This document shows positions 24,077 to 37,097 of a stretch of DNA of 64,000 bases, piece after piece. The first letter of the stretch is position 1, and every line of letters starts with the position of its first letter. A model generated the notes under the pieces. It did no database searches. It saw only the letters and a program-made list of their open reading frames with translations, and was not told the DNA's origin. The DNA comes from Lantana camara (taxonomy: Eukaryota > Streptophyta > Magnoliopsida > Lamiales > Verbenaceae), in assembly GCA_037501455.1 (NCBI GenBank), contig CM074855.1, positions 55,931,001 through 55,995,000 of the forward strand. The letters run 5' to 3'. The position numbers and the translations under genes were made by a program.

Positions 24077-27000
24077 AAACATAAGTTCAAATTTGATCCC
24101 AACTTAATATTACAATGTATTAAATCAAAAGTCGAATAATGAAGAACGAGAGGGTCATTATTTCTGAAGTATCAGTTCGTAAAATTGATGTACTGAAAAC
24201 AGAAATTGAAGTATTGTTGCATTTAACATAGAGTTTGAATATTCGAAAATAAGGTGTTCCAACACAATACGATTATTGGAGCCTTAAATTGAGATTCAGT
24301 GAAACCTAGGTGTCTATTCGTAAAGGACGAAGTTTGATTATCCGATAAAAAGGTGTTCATCGGATATTTCGAAACAACGAGTGTCATCGCTTCAAAAGTA
24401 TTAATTCGTAAAATTGGGATATATATATGCATAGTAAGGAGAAATAACTTAAAAACATTTCATAAAGATGAAATCTCTACATATATTGTTAGACACACTT
24501 GTAATTACGAGAAAGTGATTAAATATTTCGGGAAAACATAAGTTCAAATTTGATCCCAACTTAATATTAAAATGTATTAAATCATAAATCGAATAATGAA
24601 GAACGAGAGGGTCATTATTTTTGAATTATCAGTTCGTAAAATTGATGTACTGAAAACATAAATTGAAGTATTGTTGCATTTAACATAGAGTTTGAATATT
24701 CGAAAATAAGGTGGTCCAACACAATACGATTATTGGAGCATTAAATTGAGATTCAGTGAAACCTAGGTGTCTATTCGTAAAGGGCGAAGTATGATTATCC
24801 GATAACAAGGTGTTCATCGGATATTTCGAAACAACGAGTGTCATCGCTTCAAAAGTATTAATTCGTAAAATTGGGATATATATATGCATAGTAAGGAGAA
24901 ATAACTTTAAAACATTTCATAAAGATGAAATCTCTACATATATTTTTAGAAACACTTGTAATTACGAGAAAGTGATTAAATATTTCGGGAAAACATAAGT
25001 TCAAATTTGATCCCAACTTAATATTACAATGTATTAAATCACAAATCAAATAATGAAGAACGAGAGGGTTATTATTTCTGAAGTATCAGTTCGTAAAATT
25101 GAAGTACTGAAAAACATAAATTGAAGTATTGTTGCATTTAACATAGAGTTTGAATATTCGAAAATAAGGTGTTCCAACACAATACGATTATTGGAGCATT
25201 AAATTGAGATTCAGTGAAACCTAGTTGTCTATTCGTAAAGGGCGAAGTATGATTATCCGATAACAAGGTGTTCATCGGATATTTCGAAATAACGAGTGTC
25301 ATTGCTTCAAAAGTATTAATTCATAAAATTGGGATATGCATATGCATAATAAGGAGAAATAACTTAAAAACATTTCATAAAGATAAAATCTCTACATATA
25401 TTGTTAGAAACACTTGTAATTACAAGAAAGTGATGAAATATTTAGGGAAAACACAAGTTCAAATTTGATCCAAACATAATATTACAATGTATTAAATCAT
25501 AAATCGAATAACGAAGAACGAGAGCGTCGTTATTTCTGAAGTATCAGTTCGGAAAATTGAAGTACTGAAAACAGAAATTGAAGTATTGTTGAATTTAACG
25601 TAGAGTTTGAATATTCGAAAATAAGGTGTTCCAACACAATACGATTATTGGAGCATTAAATTGAGATTCAGTGAAACCTAGGTGTCTATTCGTAAAGGGC
25701 GAAGTATGATTATCCGATAACAAGGTTTTCATCGGATATTTCGAAACGACGAGTGTCATTGCTTCAAAAGTATTAATTCGTAAAATTGGGATATGTATAT
25801 GTATAGTAAGGAGAAATAACTTAAAAACATTTCATAAAGATGAAATCTCTACATATATTGTTAGAAACACTTGTAATTACGAGAAAGTGATTAAGTATTT
25901 AGGGAAAACACAAGTTCAAATTTGATCCCAACTTAATATTACAATGTATTAAATCATAAATCGAATAATGAAGAACGAGAGGGTCATTATTTCTGAAGTA
26001 TCAGTTCGTAAAATTGAAGTACTGAAAACAGAAATTGAAGTATTGTTGCATTTAACATAGAGTTTGAATATTCGAAAATAAGGTGTTCCAACACAATACG
26101 ATTATTGGAGCATTAAATTGAGATTCAGTAAAACCTAGGTGTCTATTCGTAAAGGGCGAAGTATGATTATCCGATAACAAGGTGTTCATCGGATATTTCG
26201 AAACAACGAGTGTCATTGCTACAAAAGTATTAATTCGTAAAATTGGGATATGTATATGCATAATAAGGAGAAATAACTTAAAAACATTTCATAAAGATGG
26301 AATCTCTACATATATTGTTAGAAACACTTGTAATTACGAGAAAGTGATTAAATATTTAGGGAAAACACAAGTTCAAATTTGATCCCAACTTAATATTACA
26401 ATGTATTAAATCATAAATCGAATAATGAAGAATGAGAGGGTCATTATTTCTGAAGTATCAGTTCGTAAAATTGAAGTACTGAAAACAGAAATTGAAGTAT
26501 TGTTGCATTTAACATAGAGTTTGAATATTCGAAAATAAGGTGTTCCAACACAATACGATTATTGGAGCATTAAATTGAGATTCAGTAAAACCTAGGTGTC
26601 TATTCGTAAAGGGCGAAGTATGATTATCCGATAACAAGGTGTTCATCGGATATTTCGAAATAACGAGTGGCATTGCTACAAAAGTATTAATTCGTAAAAT
26701 TGGGATATGTATATGCATAATAAGGAGAAATAACTTAAAAACATTTCATAAAGATGAAATCTCTACATATATTGTTAGAAACACTAGTAATTACGAGAAA
26801 GTGATTAAATATTTAGGGAAAACACAAGTTCAAATTTGATCCTAACATAATATTACACTGTATGAAATCATAAATCGAATAACGAAGAACGAGAGCGTCA
26901 TTATTTATGAAGTACCAGTTCGTAAAATTGAAGTACTGAAAACAAAAATTGAAGTATTGTTGCAATTAACATAGAGTATGAATATTCGAAAATAAGGTGT

Positions 27001-29650
27001 TCCAACATAATACGATTATTGGAGCCTTAAATTGAGATTCAGTGAAACCTAGGTGTCTATTCGTAAAGGGCGAAGTATGATTATCCGATAACAAGGTGTT
27101 CGTCGGATATTTCGAAACAACGAGTGTCATCGCTTCAAAAGTATTAATTCGTAAAATTAGGATATATAAATGCATAGGAAGGAGAAATAACTTAAAAACA
27201 TTTCATAAAGATGAAATCTCTACATATATTGTTAGAAACACTTGTAATTACGAGAAAGTGATTAAATATTTCGGGAAAACATAAGTTCAAATTTGATCCC
27301 AACTTAATATTACAATGTATTAAATCATAAGTCGAATAATGAAGAACGAGAGGGTAATTATTTCTGAAGTATCAGTTCGTAAAATTGATGTACTGAAAAC
27401 AGAAATTGAAGTATTGTTACATTTAACATAGAGTTTGAATATTCGAAAATAAGGTGTTCCAACACAATACGATTGTTGGAGCCTTAAATTGAGATTCAGT
27501 GAAACCTAGGTGTCTATTCGTAAAGGGCGAAGTATGATTATCCGATAACAAGGTGTTCATCGGATATTTCGAAATAACGAGTGTCATTGCTACAAAAGTA
27601 TTAATTCGTATAATTGGGATATGTATATGCATAATAAGGAGAAATAACTTAAAAACATTTCCCAAAGATGAAATCTCTACATATATTGTTAGAAACACTT
27701 GTAATTACGAGAAAGTGATTAAATATTTAGGGAAAACACAAGTTCAAATTTGATCCCAATATAATATTACAATGTATTAAATCATAAATCGAATAACGAA
27801 GGACGAGAGCGTCATTATTTATGAAGTACCAGTTCGTAAAATTGAAGTACTGAAAACAAAAATTGAAGCATTGTTGCATTTAACATAGAGTATGAATATT
27901 CGAAAATAAGGTGTTCCAACACAATACGATTATTAGAGCCTTCAATTGAGATTCAGTGAAAGCTAGGTGTCTATTCGTAAAGGGCGAAGTATGATTATCC
28001 GATAACAAGGTGTTCATCGGATATTTCGAAACAACGAGTGTCATCGCTTCAAAAGTATTAATTCGTAAAATTAGGATATATAAATGCATAGGAAGGAGAA
28101 ATAACTTAAAAACATTTCATAAAGATGAAATCTCTACATATATTGTTAGAAACACTTGTAATTACGAGAAAGTGATTAAATATTTCGGGAAAACATAAGT
28201 TCAAATTTGATCCCAACTTAATATTACAATGTATTAAATCATAAGTCGAATAATGAAGAACGAGAGGGTCATTATTTTTGAAGTATCAGTTCGTAAAATT
28301 GATGTACTGAAAACAGAAATTGAAGTATTATTGCATTTAACATAGAGTTTGAATATTCGAAAATAAGGTGTTCCAACACAATACGATTGTTGGAGCCTTA
28401 AATTGAGATTCAGTGAAACCTAGGTGTCTATTCGTAAAGGGCGAAATATGATTATCCGATAACAAGGTGTTCATCGGATATTTCGAAATAACGAGTGTCA
28501 TTGCTACAAAAGTATTAATTCGTAAAATTGGGATATGTATATGCATAATAAGGAGAAATAACTTAAAAGCATTTCATAACGATGAAATCTCTACATTTAT
28601 TGTTAGAAACACTTGTAATTACGAGAAAGTGATTAAATATTTAGGGAAAACACAAGTTCAAATTTGATCCCAACTTAATATTACAATGTATTAAATCATA
28701 AATCGAATAACGAAGAACGAGAGCGTCATTATTTATGAAGTACCAGTTCGTAAAATTGAAGTACTGAAAACAAAAATTGAAGTATTGTTGCATTTAACAT
28801 AGAGTATGAATATTCGAAAATAAGGTGTTCCAACACAACACGATTATTGGAGCCTTCAATTGAGATTCAGTGAAAGCTAGGTGTCTAATCGTAAAGGGCG
28901 AAGTATGATTATCCGATAACAAGGTGTTCATCGGATATTTCGAAACAACGAGTGTCATCGCTTCAAAAGTATTAATTCGTAAAATTAGCATATATAAATG
29001 CATAGGAAGGAGAAATAACTTAAAAACATTTCATAAAGATGAAATCTCTACATATATTGTTAGAAACACTTGTAATTACGAGAAAGTGATTAAATATTTC
29101 GGGAAAACATAAGTTCAAATTTGATCCCAACTTAATATTACAATGTATTAAATCATAAGTCGAATAATGAAGAACAAGAGGGTCATTATTTCTGAAGTAT
29201 CAGTTCGTAAAATTGATGCACTGAAAACAGAAATTGAAGTATTATTGCATTTAACATAGAGTTTGAATATTCGAAAATAAGGTGTTCCAACATAATACGA
29301 TTGTTGGAGCCTTAAATTGAGATTCAGTGAAACCTAGGTGTCTATTCGTAAAGGGCGAAGTATGATTATCCGATAACAAGGTGTTCATCGGATATTTCGA
29401 AATAACGAGTGTCATTGCTACAAAAGTATTAATTCGTAAAATTGGGATATGTATATGCATAATAAGGAGAAATAACTTAAAAGCATTTCATAACGATGAA
29501 ATCTCTACATATATTGTTAGAAACACTTGTAATTACGAGAAAGTGATTAAATATTTAGGGAAAACACAAGTTCAAATTTGATCCCAACTTAATATTACAA
29601 TGTATTAAATCATAAATCGAATAACGAAGAACGAGAGCGTCATTATTTAT
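24077..29650 (+). repeat. 457-bp satellite array, block 3
   Basis: About 12.2 monomers. The tract 24.6-27.7 kb is closely matched by 40.1-42.56 kb plus 53.8-54.5 kb, including rare variants such as CCTAGTTGTC, GATATGCATATGC and GATCCAAACA. From 26639 onward, A-type (ATATATAAATGCATAGG) and B-type (ATATGTATATGCATAAT) monomers alternate with a 914-bp period. No gene is seen. It ends in TTTAT, the target site of element 3. Confidence 0.97.
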
Positions 29651-30074
29651 TGTAGCACCCGGAACGCCAGGCACCACATCCCCCGCACTATAGCCCCAAT
29701 CCACATATGAAACGGACAATCCATACATGAATCACAGCTACAGCGAACGGGAGACAATAAAATGACTCAAGGCTAGGCGGGTACCCTCAATTTAAAACCA
29801 ACCAATATGCAATACAGAGTATTTAAAAGCGGAAGCAATACATTCAATAGATACGTATAGGTTCCATATTTATTTATTTACGTATAGATACCAACGTTTA
29901 CACTATCAATACAATGTCATCCGTCAACAAAATAGACAATAGGGCGATACAAAATATCCCAAACCTCTATACAATCAAAATGTGGGAATGAAGTGTGCTA
30001 GACCCAAATTTAAAGACCAAATGACTCTAAATTCCCGCCTAGCACGCCCTGCAAAACACTGAAAAGTTGAGGTG

Positions 30075-30093
30075 TCAGTCCAACACGGACTGA
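30075..30093 (-). other. Conserved LTR stem-loop, element 3 left LTR
   Basis: Seven-base arms TCAGTCC and GGACTGA enclose a 5-base loop. The closing pair is C-G here but T-A in elements 4 and 5, so the stem covaries. The copy in the right LTR is at 37522-37540. Confidence 0.65.
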
Positions 30094-30300
30094 GCGAGGG
30101 GTATAATAAATATAAGCGCACATACATGCAAGCTATAACCTCGGGTAATAATTTTGGAAAAACAATACAATTTAGTAGGTTAAAAGAGATACTATCGCCC
30201 GAGATTACAACTATTCCAATTTCAATTCAATCAATTTCAATTCAATCAATAGTGGCCCGGCGAGTGGGGCAATTCTCCAACCTTACACCGACTGTGTACA

Positions 30301-30322
30301 ATCAATCAATCAATCAATCAAT
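30301..30322. repeat. CAAT microsatellite in element 3 LTR
   Basis: About five tandem ATCA units. A second tract lies at 30614-30637, with counterparts at 37748-37769 and 38061-38084 in the right LTR. Confidence 0.85.
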
Positions 30323-31058
30323 TATTAGGTGATTAGGTGATCAAGCAATTCATTAATGTGCACAATTAGCAGTTTCAATAACGCCTTCTTCCTCCGGGTG
30401 ATGGTGGGATTGCAAGGCCCCACCATCCAATCAATCTGGGCAGAGGGTACATGAATCCCTAAGCCCGGAACTCCTTTCCCACCCTAATCTCCTAGGGGGT
30501 TCAGGGGTCATCCCAATTTGGTGAGGATAGCTATCGAGTTACCCGTCAGCCCATGCTTTCCCGGTTGGCTCGAGTCACTACCCTCGGGCCCACAGTGCAA
30601 TACAATACTCGCCCAATCAATCAATCAATCAATCAATTTCTTTCAATATTTCGATAAAACATTTGAAAACCAATCTCATTGGAAAACTATACGTATAATT
30701 ATAGGTTTTGGCTTAAAATATCACATAGGGTTGTACGGGTCCTATGTATCTAAAATTAAACCTCACCTGTCGACCCAAAATACTCCAAGGAAACAGCTCA
30801 CGGGGCCTGCTCCTCGTCACCAGGAAGCTGGTCTGTGCAAGAAAGACAATTGTCCGTGAAACACGACTCAAAATGTACCAAATAGGACGAACGGCAAAAT
30901 GTGACGAAGCGACGAGAAAAATGCAATGTACCATGAAAATATTTGGTTTCAACAGGTAATCAATCATATAAAAGCAATTAGGGGTCAAAGAAGCCGTCCG
31001 AACGAGGTGCGGAAATTTTAAATTTATGCAGTGAATTTCGCACCCTTTCTGGACTATG

Positions 31059-31283
31059 GGAACGGCCGTTCCGGCCTTCCCTTGAAAATGGGAAGGGCCG
31101 TTCCCATGGCTCAGAAAACGCGCGCCAGCGCTTTTCAAAATATAAAACGCATTCGGCTGGGAATGGCCGTTCCGGCTCACAGGCCAAAGAGGGAACGGCC
31201 GTTCCCAGTCTCGCTGGCCTGAGTCTCAGCATCATGGGAACGGTCGTTCCAGTTTTGAACTGGAGCTGGGAAGGGCCGTTCCC
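31059..31283 (-). repeat. GGAACGGCCGTTCC palindrome cluster, element 3 LTR
   Basis: Six copies of a near-palindrome with core CGGCCG and arms GGGAA/TTCCC within 225 bp: 31059-31072, 31090-31105, 31159-31175, 31191-31206, 31236-31250 and 31268-31283. Some copies are perfect and others carry one mismatch (GAAGGGCCGTTCC, GAATGGCCGTTCC). The right-LTR cluster is at 38506-38730. Three of the roughly five inter-LTR substitutions lie in or near this cluster. Function unknown. Confidence 0.8.
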
Positions 31284-32232
31284 AGAATACGTGAGCAAAA
31301 TATGCAGAGTAGAAAAATAGAGCAGCCATGGAGAAGCCTCAAACAACCACAAAAATGGATGCAAACCATGTTCCAATGCAAATATTAAACACAATAAATA
31401 TGCTAACATGTATATATATCAACAATAACTCATAAAAACATATGATCCCAAGTTAGATCATCAATATTCACTCATTTGAAACCCATTCACTCCAACATGC
31501 TTCAAGTCCATAAATCACAAGATATATGCCTCAAACTCATGCTTAATGACCACAATAAATTTTCCAACAACCAATACACACTTCATTCAATGCACAACAA
31601 AGCCCTAGATAACCTATAATTTCAATAAAATCATTCATTCACCATATTTACCTCAAGAGAAAGAAATGGAAGAAGAGATGATGAAAGGATGTTGATGATG
31701 CTCCAAATATCACAAATCCCACACAAATTGATGCTCAAGTGATGAAATCTCCCAACTCCAATCAAGGGTTTTTGGTTCGGTTGAAATGGGAAGCAAATGG
31801 AGCAAAGATGATATTGTGTGTATGAAGGAAGAAGCAAATGGTACGTGATATGCTCCCAAGAAGAGAAAAGAATTGGTCAATTTTGCAATTAAATCCCTTG
31901 AAAAGATAAGTTAAGCAATTGAGTCCAAATCCCCTTTTAAAATAATCAATTAGGTCCAATTCAATTAGATCCCATATGCATGAAAATGATCAATTAAGGA
32001 CATAAAGGAAATAAATCACGTTCGAGAAAATATTTCACATTACAATCACATTCGATAATTTTGAAAAATATGATATGATATGAATTTTCAATAAAATAAC
32101 AAGAATGTAATTTTTATAAAAAAAATGTCATGATATGGAAAATTAGAGAAATGGACAATTAATAGTTAAATTACAACTCTCAAACGCACACGTGTCGTTC
32201 ATACCTGAATTGCCGAAAGCTGGGGCGTTACA

Positions 32233-32245
32233 ATCCTCCCTCCTT
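32233..32245 (-). promoter_or_regulatory. Polypurine tract of element 3
   Basis: In element sense AAGGAGGGAGGAT, directly before the TGTAACGCCC start of the 3' LTR. It is only about 20 bp past the pol stop, so this element has almost no 3' untranslated region, unlike elements 1 and 4. Confidence 0.85.
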
Positions 32246-32266
32246 ATAAGAATCTGGTCCCCAGAT

Positions 32267-35200
32267 TCACTGATCGGAAGGGAACAACTCTGGATGGAAC
32301 CGTCTCATTTTGTCTTCGGTCTCCCACGTGGCTTCTTCGGTCTTATCACTTCTCCAAAGAACCTTAACCAGGGGGATCTTCCGGTTTCTTAATTCCTGAA
32401 ACTTCTTATCCAATATCTTAACCGGTTTCTGAACAAAGGTAAGACTCGGTTCCAATTCCACTTCTTCAACAGGAATGATCTCGGTTTCATCGGGGTAGTA
32501 TTTCCTCAGCTGAGACACGTGAAATACGTTATGAATCCCCGTGAGGCTCGGTGGTAGGTCCAATCTGTAAGCAACTTCTCCAATTCTTTCCACAATCTCA
32601 TAAGGACCTAAATAACGAGGTTTAAGTTTACCTCCTTTCCCAATCCGAGCAAATCCTTTACGTGGAGACGCCTTCAAGAATACCCTGTCTCCAACCTCAA
32701 ACTCGAGATCCCTTCTGCGACGATCGGCGTAGCTCTTCTGTCTATCCTGAGCTGATTTCATCCGTTGTTTTATTAATTGAACTTTCTCAATCATAGCTTC
32801 AACTGCCTTGGAAGGTTTTTCCAATTTCTCACCTTTCTTAACACCTTCCTGTTTAGTCCATTTCCACTCTTCCAAGTCAAAGAACAACGGAGAACGACAC
32901 TTCCGTCCATAAAGTAGCTCATACGGTGCCATTCCAATCGAAGCCTGAAAACTGTTGTTGTACGCGAACTCAATCAAAGGTAGCTGATCATGCCAAGAAG
33001 ACTGGAAATCCAAAGAACAAGCTCGAAGCAAATCCTCGAGATACCTTATTAATCTCTCGGACTGACCATCCGTCTGAGGATGAAAAGCTGTACTAAACTG
33101 GAGCTTCGTACCCAAAACCTCTTGCAATTCACGCCACAACCTCGAAGTGAACCGTGGATCTCTGTCTGAAACGATACTGACCGGAATCCCGTGAAGTCTA
33201 ACAATCTCCCGGTTATAAAGCTCGGCTAGCTTGCGAATCTTATACGACATCCGAACCGGCAGAAAATGTGCAGACTTCGTCAAACGATCCACAATCACCC
33301 AAATCCCATCGAATCCACCTTTCACCTTAGGTAATCCGGACACGAAATCCATCGTCACCTGTTCCCACTTCCACTCAGGAATAGGTAACGGCTGAAGAAG
33401 ACCTCCCGGTTTCTGATGCTCGGCTTTCACTTTCTGACAAGTGAGACAATGCTTCACAAACTCGGCCACATCTTTCTTCAATCCACGCCACCAATAATAT
33501 TGCCTTAAGTCCTTATACATCTTGTTTCCTCCGGGGTGGATAGAATAAGCCGATCTGTGAGCTTCCTCGAGCAATACCCGTTTCAACTCTTCGGGTACAA
33601 CCACTCGGTTCTTGAAACGAAGAAGACCGGTTTCATCGAACCCGAATGGACACTCTGGATCAGCTCTTGCCTTGGCTACCAATTTCTGAACTTCCAAATC
33701 TGTACTCTGAGCCTCAAACAACCTGTGCTTCAACTCTGGTTGGACCGAAATATTAGAAACTCGAGCCTTCAAAACAATTGGCTCGATTCCACTACTTTCA
33801 CCCACTTCCAAGCTCGACACACTAGCCTTCCTACTAAGTGCATCGGCGACCACGTTGGCTTTGCCGGGATGGTACTTGATCGTGCAATCATAATCTTCCA
33901 ACCTTTCCATCCAACGCCGTTGCCTCATATTTAAATCCTTCTGAGTGAATAAATACTGGAGGCTTTTGTGGTCGGTGAAAATCTCGAAGGACACCCCGTA
34001 CAAATAATGTCTCCACTTTCCAAGTGCAAAGACTACAGCAGCAAGCTCAAGATCATGTGTCGGATAATTCTTCTCATGCTCTTTCAACTTTCGGGATGCA
34101 TAAGCAATTACTTTACCCTTCTGAGTCAACACACATCCCAAACCTTCCTTAGAGGCATCCGTATAAACAGCATATCCTTCAGAACCTTCCGGAAGGGCTA
34201 ACACTGGAGCAGACACTAACTTATCCTTCAAGAAAGTGAAACTCTTCTCACAGTCTTCATTCCAATCGAATTTCACATTCTTCTTCGTCAACCGGGTTAA
34301 AGGAGCTGCTAACTTGGAGAAATCCTTCACAAACCTCCGGTAATAACCTGCCAATCCCAAGAAACTCCTAATCTCAGAGGCATTCCTAGGTTTCTCCCAC
34401 TTCAACACTGACTCAATCTTGGAAGGATCGACTTCCAACCCGTTGCCCGAAATCACGTGACCCAAGAATGACACCCTGTCAATCCAGAACTCACACTTGC
34501 TGAACTTGGCAAACAACTGATGCTCCTTCAAACTCCTCAATACCAACTGAAGGTGTCTTGCATGCTCCTCGGCAGACTTCGAGAAAACCAGGATATCATC
34601 AATAAAAATGACCACGAACTTATCCAGAAAAGGCCTGAAAATCCTGTGCATCATATCCATAAAAGCTGCTGGGGCATTAGTCAACCCAAACGGCATCACA
34701 ACAAACTCATAATGCCCATACCGAGTGTTAAATCCTGTCTTAGGAATATCCCCTGATCGGATACGCAGCTGGTAGTAACCTTGTCTCAAATCCAATTTCG
34801 AATAGACTTTCGAACCCTGAAGTATGTCAAACAACTCCTCGATGTGTGGAAGAGGATACTTGTTCTTGATCGTCATCCTGTTCAACTCCCTATAATCTAT
34901 GCACATTCTCAAGGTCCCGTCCTTCTTCTTTACAAATAAAACCGGTGCACCCCAAGGAGAAGAACTCGGTCTGATGTACCCAATCTCCAACAACGCATCA
35001 AGTTGAGTCTTCAACTCTTTCAACTCGGCCGGAGCCATACGATACGGAGTCTTGGAGTACGGCTCTGCGTTAGGGTACAAGTCGATCACAAACTCAATTT
35101 CCCGTTCTGGAGGTAAAGAATCCAATTCCTCAGGAAAAACCTCGGGAAAATCCTTCACTACTTCCGTCTCTTCCAGCTTACTCTGATCCTTAGGTTTGTT

Positions 35201-36847
35201 AAGGATATAAGCAATGAAACCCGTGGCTCCCTCTCGAACCAACTTATGAGCTTCAGAAAACGAAAGTAGCGGTACAGTCTTGGAACTCCAACCTACTACC
35301 AAATCTGATCCCAACTGAACCTTCTTCGCTCTACAATCAACTGTGGCAGAATGTCTGTACAACCAATCCATACCCAGAATAGATCCATAGCAAGTCATCG
35401 GCAGCTCAATGAAATCTGACAAGAAAACCCGACCCTCGATGCTCACCGGAACCTCTCTGAACACCCGATCAGATTCTAAACTACCACCAAAAGGAGTGCT
35501 AACCACATAACATGCAGAAGAACGAGAAACAGGCAAAGGCAAAGAAATAGATATAGCACTCGAAAGAAAGGAGTGAGTAGCTCCCGGATCAAACAACGTA
35601 TGAATGTTCGTGCCATGTATGCAAATGGTACCTTCAACTACCGCGGCTGGATCAACATCTGCATCCGGCTGCTCTCCATCCAAAGCATAAGCCCGAGCCC
35701 TAATCAGTGGTCTCGGTGCTCCCGATGGTGGTATCCTGCGATCCGGACAACCATCTACCAAATGCTCATCGCTCCCACAAAGTAGGCATAAACCCAAACG
35801 CCTCCTGCAGTTATCATAGACGTGTGTCCTCTGTCCACAGAAGGTACAATAAGGTCTCTCGGGTGGTGGTGGCAAAGCTGGAGCAACTGGAGCAGCTGGA
35901 GCTCTAATCACTGGTCCTGCTGGTCGGGGCTTCTTCCCTGGGCCCTGTGGAGCTGGTGGTGGAGAAGAATATACCATCGGCCTCTTGCCTGAAGCAGAAC
36001 CCGAGCCAGAACCCTTATACCCTGATCCGGCACCTCTGAACCCTGATCCAGAACCTCTGAATCCCGAGCCTGAACCTGAGCCAGAACCTGAGCCTGAACG
36101 GTAAGAAGACCGCCTCGCATTCACTGAATCCTCAACCAATAGAGCCTTCTTGGTAGCCTTTGCCCATGTGCTCGTGTTGACCGCCTCAATCGCTGCCTGA
36201 ATATCCGGTCTAAGGCCCTGTACAAACTGCATCGCCTTATGGAAGTCATCACTCGCTATATTAGGAGCATAGCGGGATAATCTCTCATACTCAGCGATGT
36301 ACTCTGAAACTGACCGGCTTCCCTGCTTGAGCTCTGTAAATTCCTTCAACCTTCTAGTGCGAGAAGATGGAGGAATGAACTTGTTCTGAAACTCTCTAAC
36401 AAACACTTCCCAATTCACTTCCTCGCCTGCAGCCTCTAACACTATCCGGGCACTCTCCCACCAGGAGTAGGCCTCTCCCTGAATCAAAGAAAGCGTACAA
36501 CGGGCCTTCTCCCTGGAATCACACGGGATAAGCTCCCAAACCCTCTCGATCTCCCTAAGCCACTGCTCGGCCTGAATATCATTTCCTTTATAAAACTTGG
36601 GAGGATGCTGGTTCTGGAACTCCCTAAAGACAGCTGAAATCTGTGCCCCTGGCTGTGGTGGTGGCACTGGTGGTGCTGGAGGAACATGATCCCGAACTCT
36701 CTGATCAATAAGACCCACCACTGCATTCATAAAATCCTGTGGCTGAGCCTGAGGAGGTGGAGGAGGAGGTGGTGATCTCTCCCTGCGATGATGTCGATGA
36801 TGTCGAGGTCTAGGGGATCGATCACGGTGATGTCTATCGCGAGCCAT
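32267..36847 (-). CDS. gag-pol: Gag-Pol polyprotein with C-terminal chromodomain
   Basis: A 1,526-residue single frame encoding the whole replication machinery of a Ty3/gypsy chromovirus. The N-terminus is Arg/His- and Pro-rich. The Gag core spans about 70-245, followed by a Ser-Gly-rich linker (250-288) and two CCHC zinc knuckles (334-347, 354-367). Protease has the active-site motif DPGA at 420-423, where Pro replaces the usual Ser/Thr. Reverse transcriptase (about 590-800) has FIDD at 748-751. RNase H (about 890-1005) shows D897, E934, D959 and D1002. Integrase has the zinc ligands H1097, H1104, C1134 and C1137, the catalytic triad D1167, D1228 and E1264, and a GPY motif at 1414-1416. A chromodomain-like tail (about 1475-1520) would direct integration to heterochromatin, in keeping with the satellite location. 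The ATG 250 bp from the LTR is the first long-frame start. There are no stops or frameshifts. Confidence 0.96.
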   Translation of the reverse strand: MARDRHHRDRSPRPRHHRHHRRERSPPPPPPPQAQPQDFMNAVVGLIDQRVRDHVPPAPPVPPPQPGAQISAVFREFQNQHPPKFYKGNDIQAEQWLREIERVWELIPCDSREKARCTLSLIQGEAYSWWESARIVLEAAGEEVNWEVFVREFQNKFIPPSSRTRRLKEFTELKQGSRSVSEYIAEYERLSRYAPNIASDDFHKAMQFVQGLRPDIQAAIEAVNTSTWAKATKKALLVEDSVNARRSSYRSGSGSGSGSGSGFRGSGSGFRGAGSGYKGSGSGSASGKRPMVYSSPPPAPQGPGKKPRPAGPVIRAPAAPVAPALPPPPERPYCTFCGQRTHVYDNCRRRLGLCLLCGSDEHLVDGCPDRRIPPSGAPRPLIRARAYALDGEQPDADVDPAAVVEGTICIHGTNIHTLFDPGATHSFLSSAISISLPLPVSRSSACYVVSTPFGGSLESDRVFREVPVSIEGRVFLSDFIELPMTCYGSILGMDWLYRHSATVDCRAKKVQLGSDLVVGWSSKTVPLLSFSEAHKLVREGATGFIAYILNKPKDQSKLEETEVVKDFPEVFPEELDSLPPEREIEFVIDLYPNAEPYSKTPYRMAPAELKELKTQLDALLEIGYIRPSSSPWGAPVLFVKKKDGTLRMCIDYRELNRMTIKNKYPLPHIEELFDILQGSKVYSKLDLRQGYYQLRIRSGDIPKTGFNTRYGHYEFVVMPFGLTNAPAAFMDMMHRIFRPFLDKFVVIFIDDILVFSKSAEEHARHLQLVLRSLKEHQLFAKFSKCEFWIDRVSFLGHVISGNGLEVDPSKIESVLKWEKPRNASEIRSFLGLAGYYRRFVKDFSKLAAPLTRLTKKNVKFDWNEDCEKSFTFLKDKLVSAPVLALPEGSEGYAVYTDASKEGLGCVLTQKGKVIAYASRKLKEHEKNYPTHDLELAAVVFALGKWRHYLYGVSFEIFTDHKSLQYLFTQKDLNMRQRRWMERLEDYDCTIKYHPGKANVVADALSRKASVSSLEVGESSGIEPIVLKARVSNISVQPELKHRLFEAQSTDLEVQKLVAKARADPECPFGFDETGLLRFKNRVVVPEELKRVLLEEAHRSAYSIHPGGNKMYKDLRQYYWWRGLKKDVAEFVKHCLTCQKVKAEHQKPGGLLQPLPIPEWKWEQVTMDFVSGLPKVKGGFDGIWVIVDRLTKSAHFLPVRMSYKIRKLAELYNREIVRLHGIPVSIVSDRDPRFTSRLWRELQEVLGTKLQFSTAFHPQTDGQSERLIRYLEDLLRACSLDFQSSWHDQLPLIEFAYNNSFQASIGMAPYELLYGRKCRSPLFFDLEEWKWTKQEGVKKGEKLEKPSKAVEAMIEKVQLIKQRMKSAQDRQKSYADRRRRDLEFEVGDRVFLKASPRKGFARIGKGGKLKPRYLGPYEIVERIGEVAYRLDLPPSLTGIHNVFHVSQLRKYYPDETEIIPVEEVELEPSLTFVQKPVKILDKKFQELRNRKIPLVKVLWRSDKTEEATWETEDKMRRFHPELFPSDQ

Positions 36848-37097
36848 CCTGAAATTCAGTCACTATTATGCATGTTCGATTAGTCAATGCCAATGTGTGC
36901 AAATAATTCATAAATTGCACATAAATTCAGAAATTCCAACAATCCACCAATTTCAAGTAAGTCAGATAGGTTCAAGTATCAATTAACAATGCAAGACTCT
37001 CAAATTGACAATTAGTTCCTATGCCGTGCGACCTAGACTCACAAAACTCGACACTAGAGACCCGGTTTTGCAACCGGGCTCTGATACCACCGTAGGA
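36848..37097 (-). other. 5' leader of element 3
   Basis: A 250-bp untranslated leader between the 5' LTR and the gag ATG. It carries the primer-binding site (37078-37089), a hairpin beside it (37061-37078) with arms CCCGGTT and AACCGGG around a GCAA (GNRA-type) loop in element sense, and the conserved AGGTCG-CACGGCATAGGA motif (37017-37034). Confidence 0.75.
37078..37089 (-). promoter_or_regulatory. tRNA-iMet primer-binding site, element 3
   Basis: TGGTATCAGAGC in element sense, 8 bp inside the 5' LTR. It matches the 3' end of initiator-methionine tRNA. Confidence 0.92.

Larger units (their letters stand above)
29651..32232 (-). repeat. Element 3 LTR (3' LTR in element sense)
   Basis: This LTR is 2,582 bp and runs TGTAGCACCC...GGGGCGTTACA on the plus strand. 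It includes a conserved stem-loop (30075-30093), two CAAT-type microsatellites (30301-30322, 30614-30637) and a cluster of six near-palindromic motifs (31059-31283). No gene is seen. Confidence 0.95.

Noticed and set aside
30713..31409. Frames of 143-155 codons in the element 3 LTR
   Set aside because: Lying in LTR sequence that contains the palindrome cluster, they show repeated palindrome-derived residues, no domain and overlapping frames on both strands.
32192..34756. Plus-strand frames of 66-132 codons under the polyprotein
   Set aside because: They are antisense shadows of the 1,526-residue gag-pol frame.
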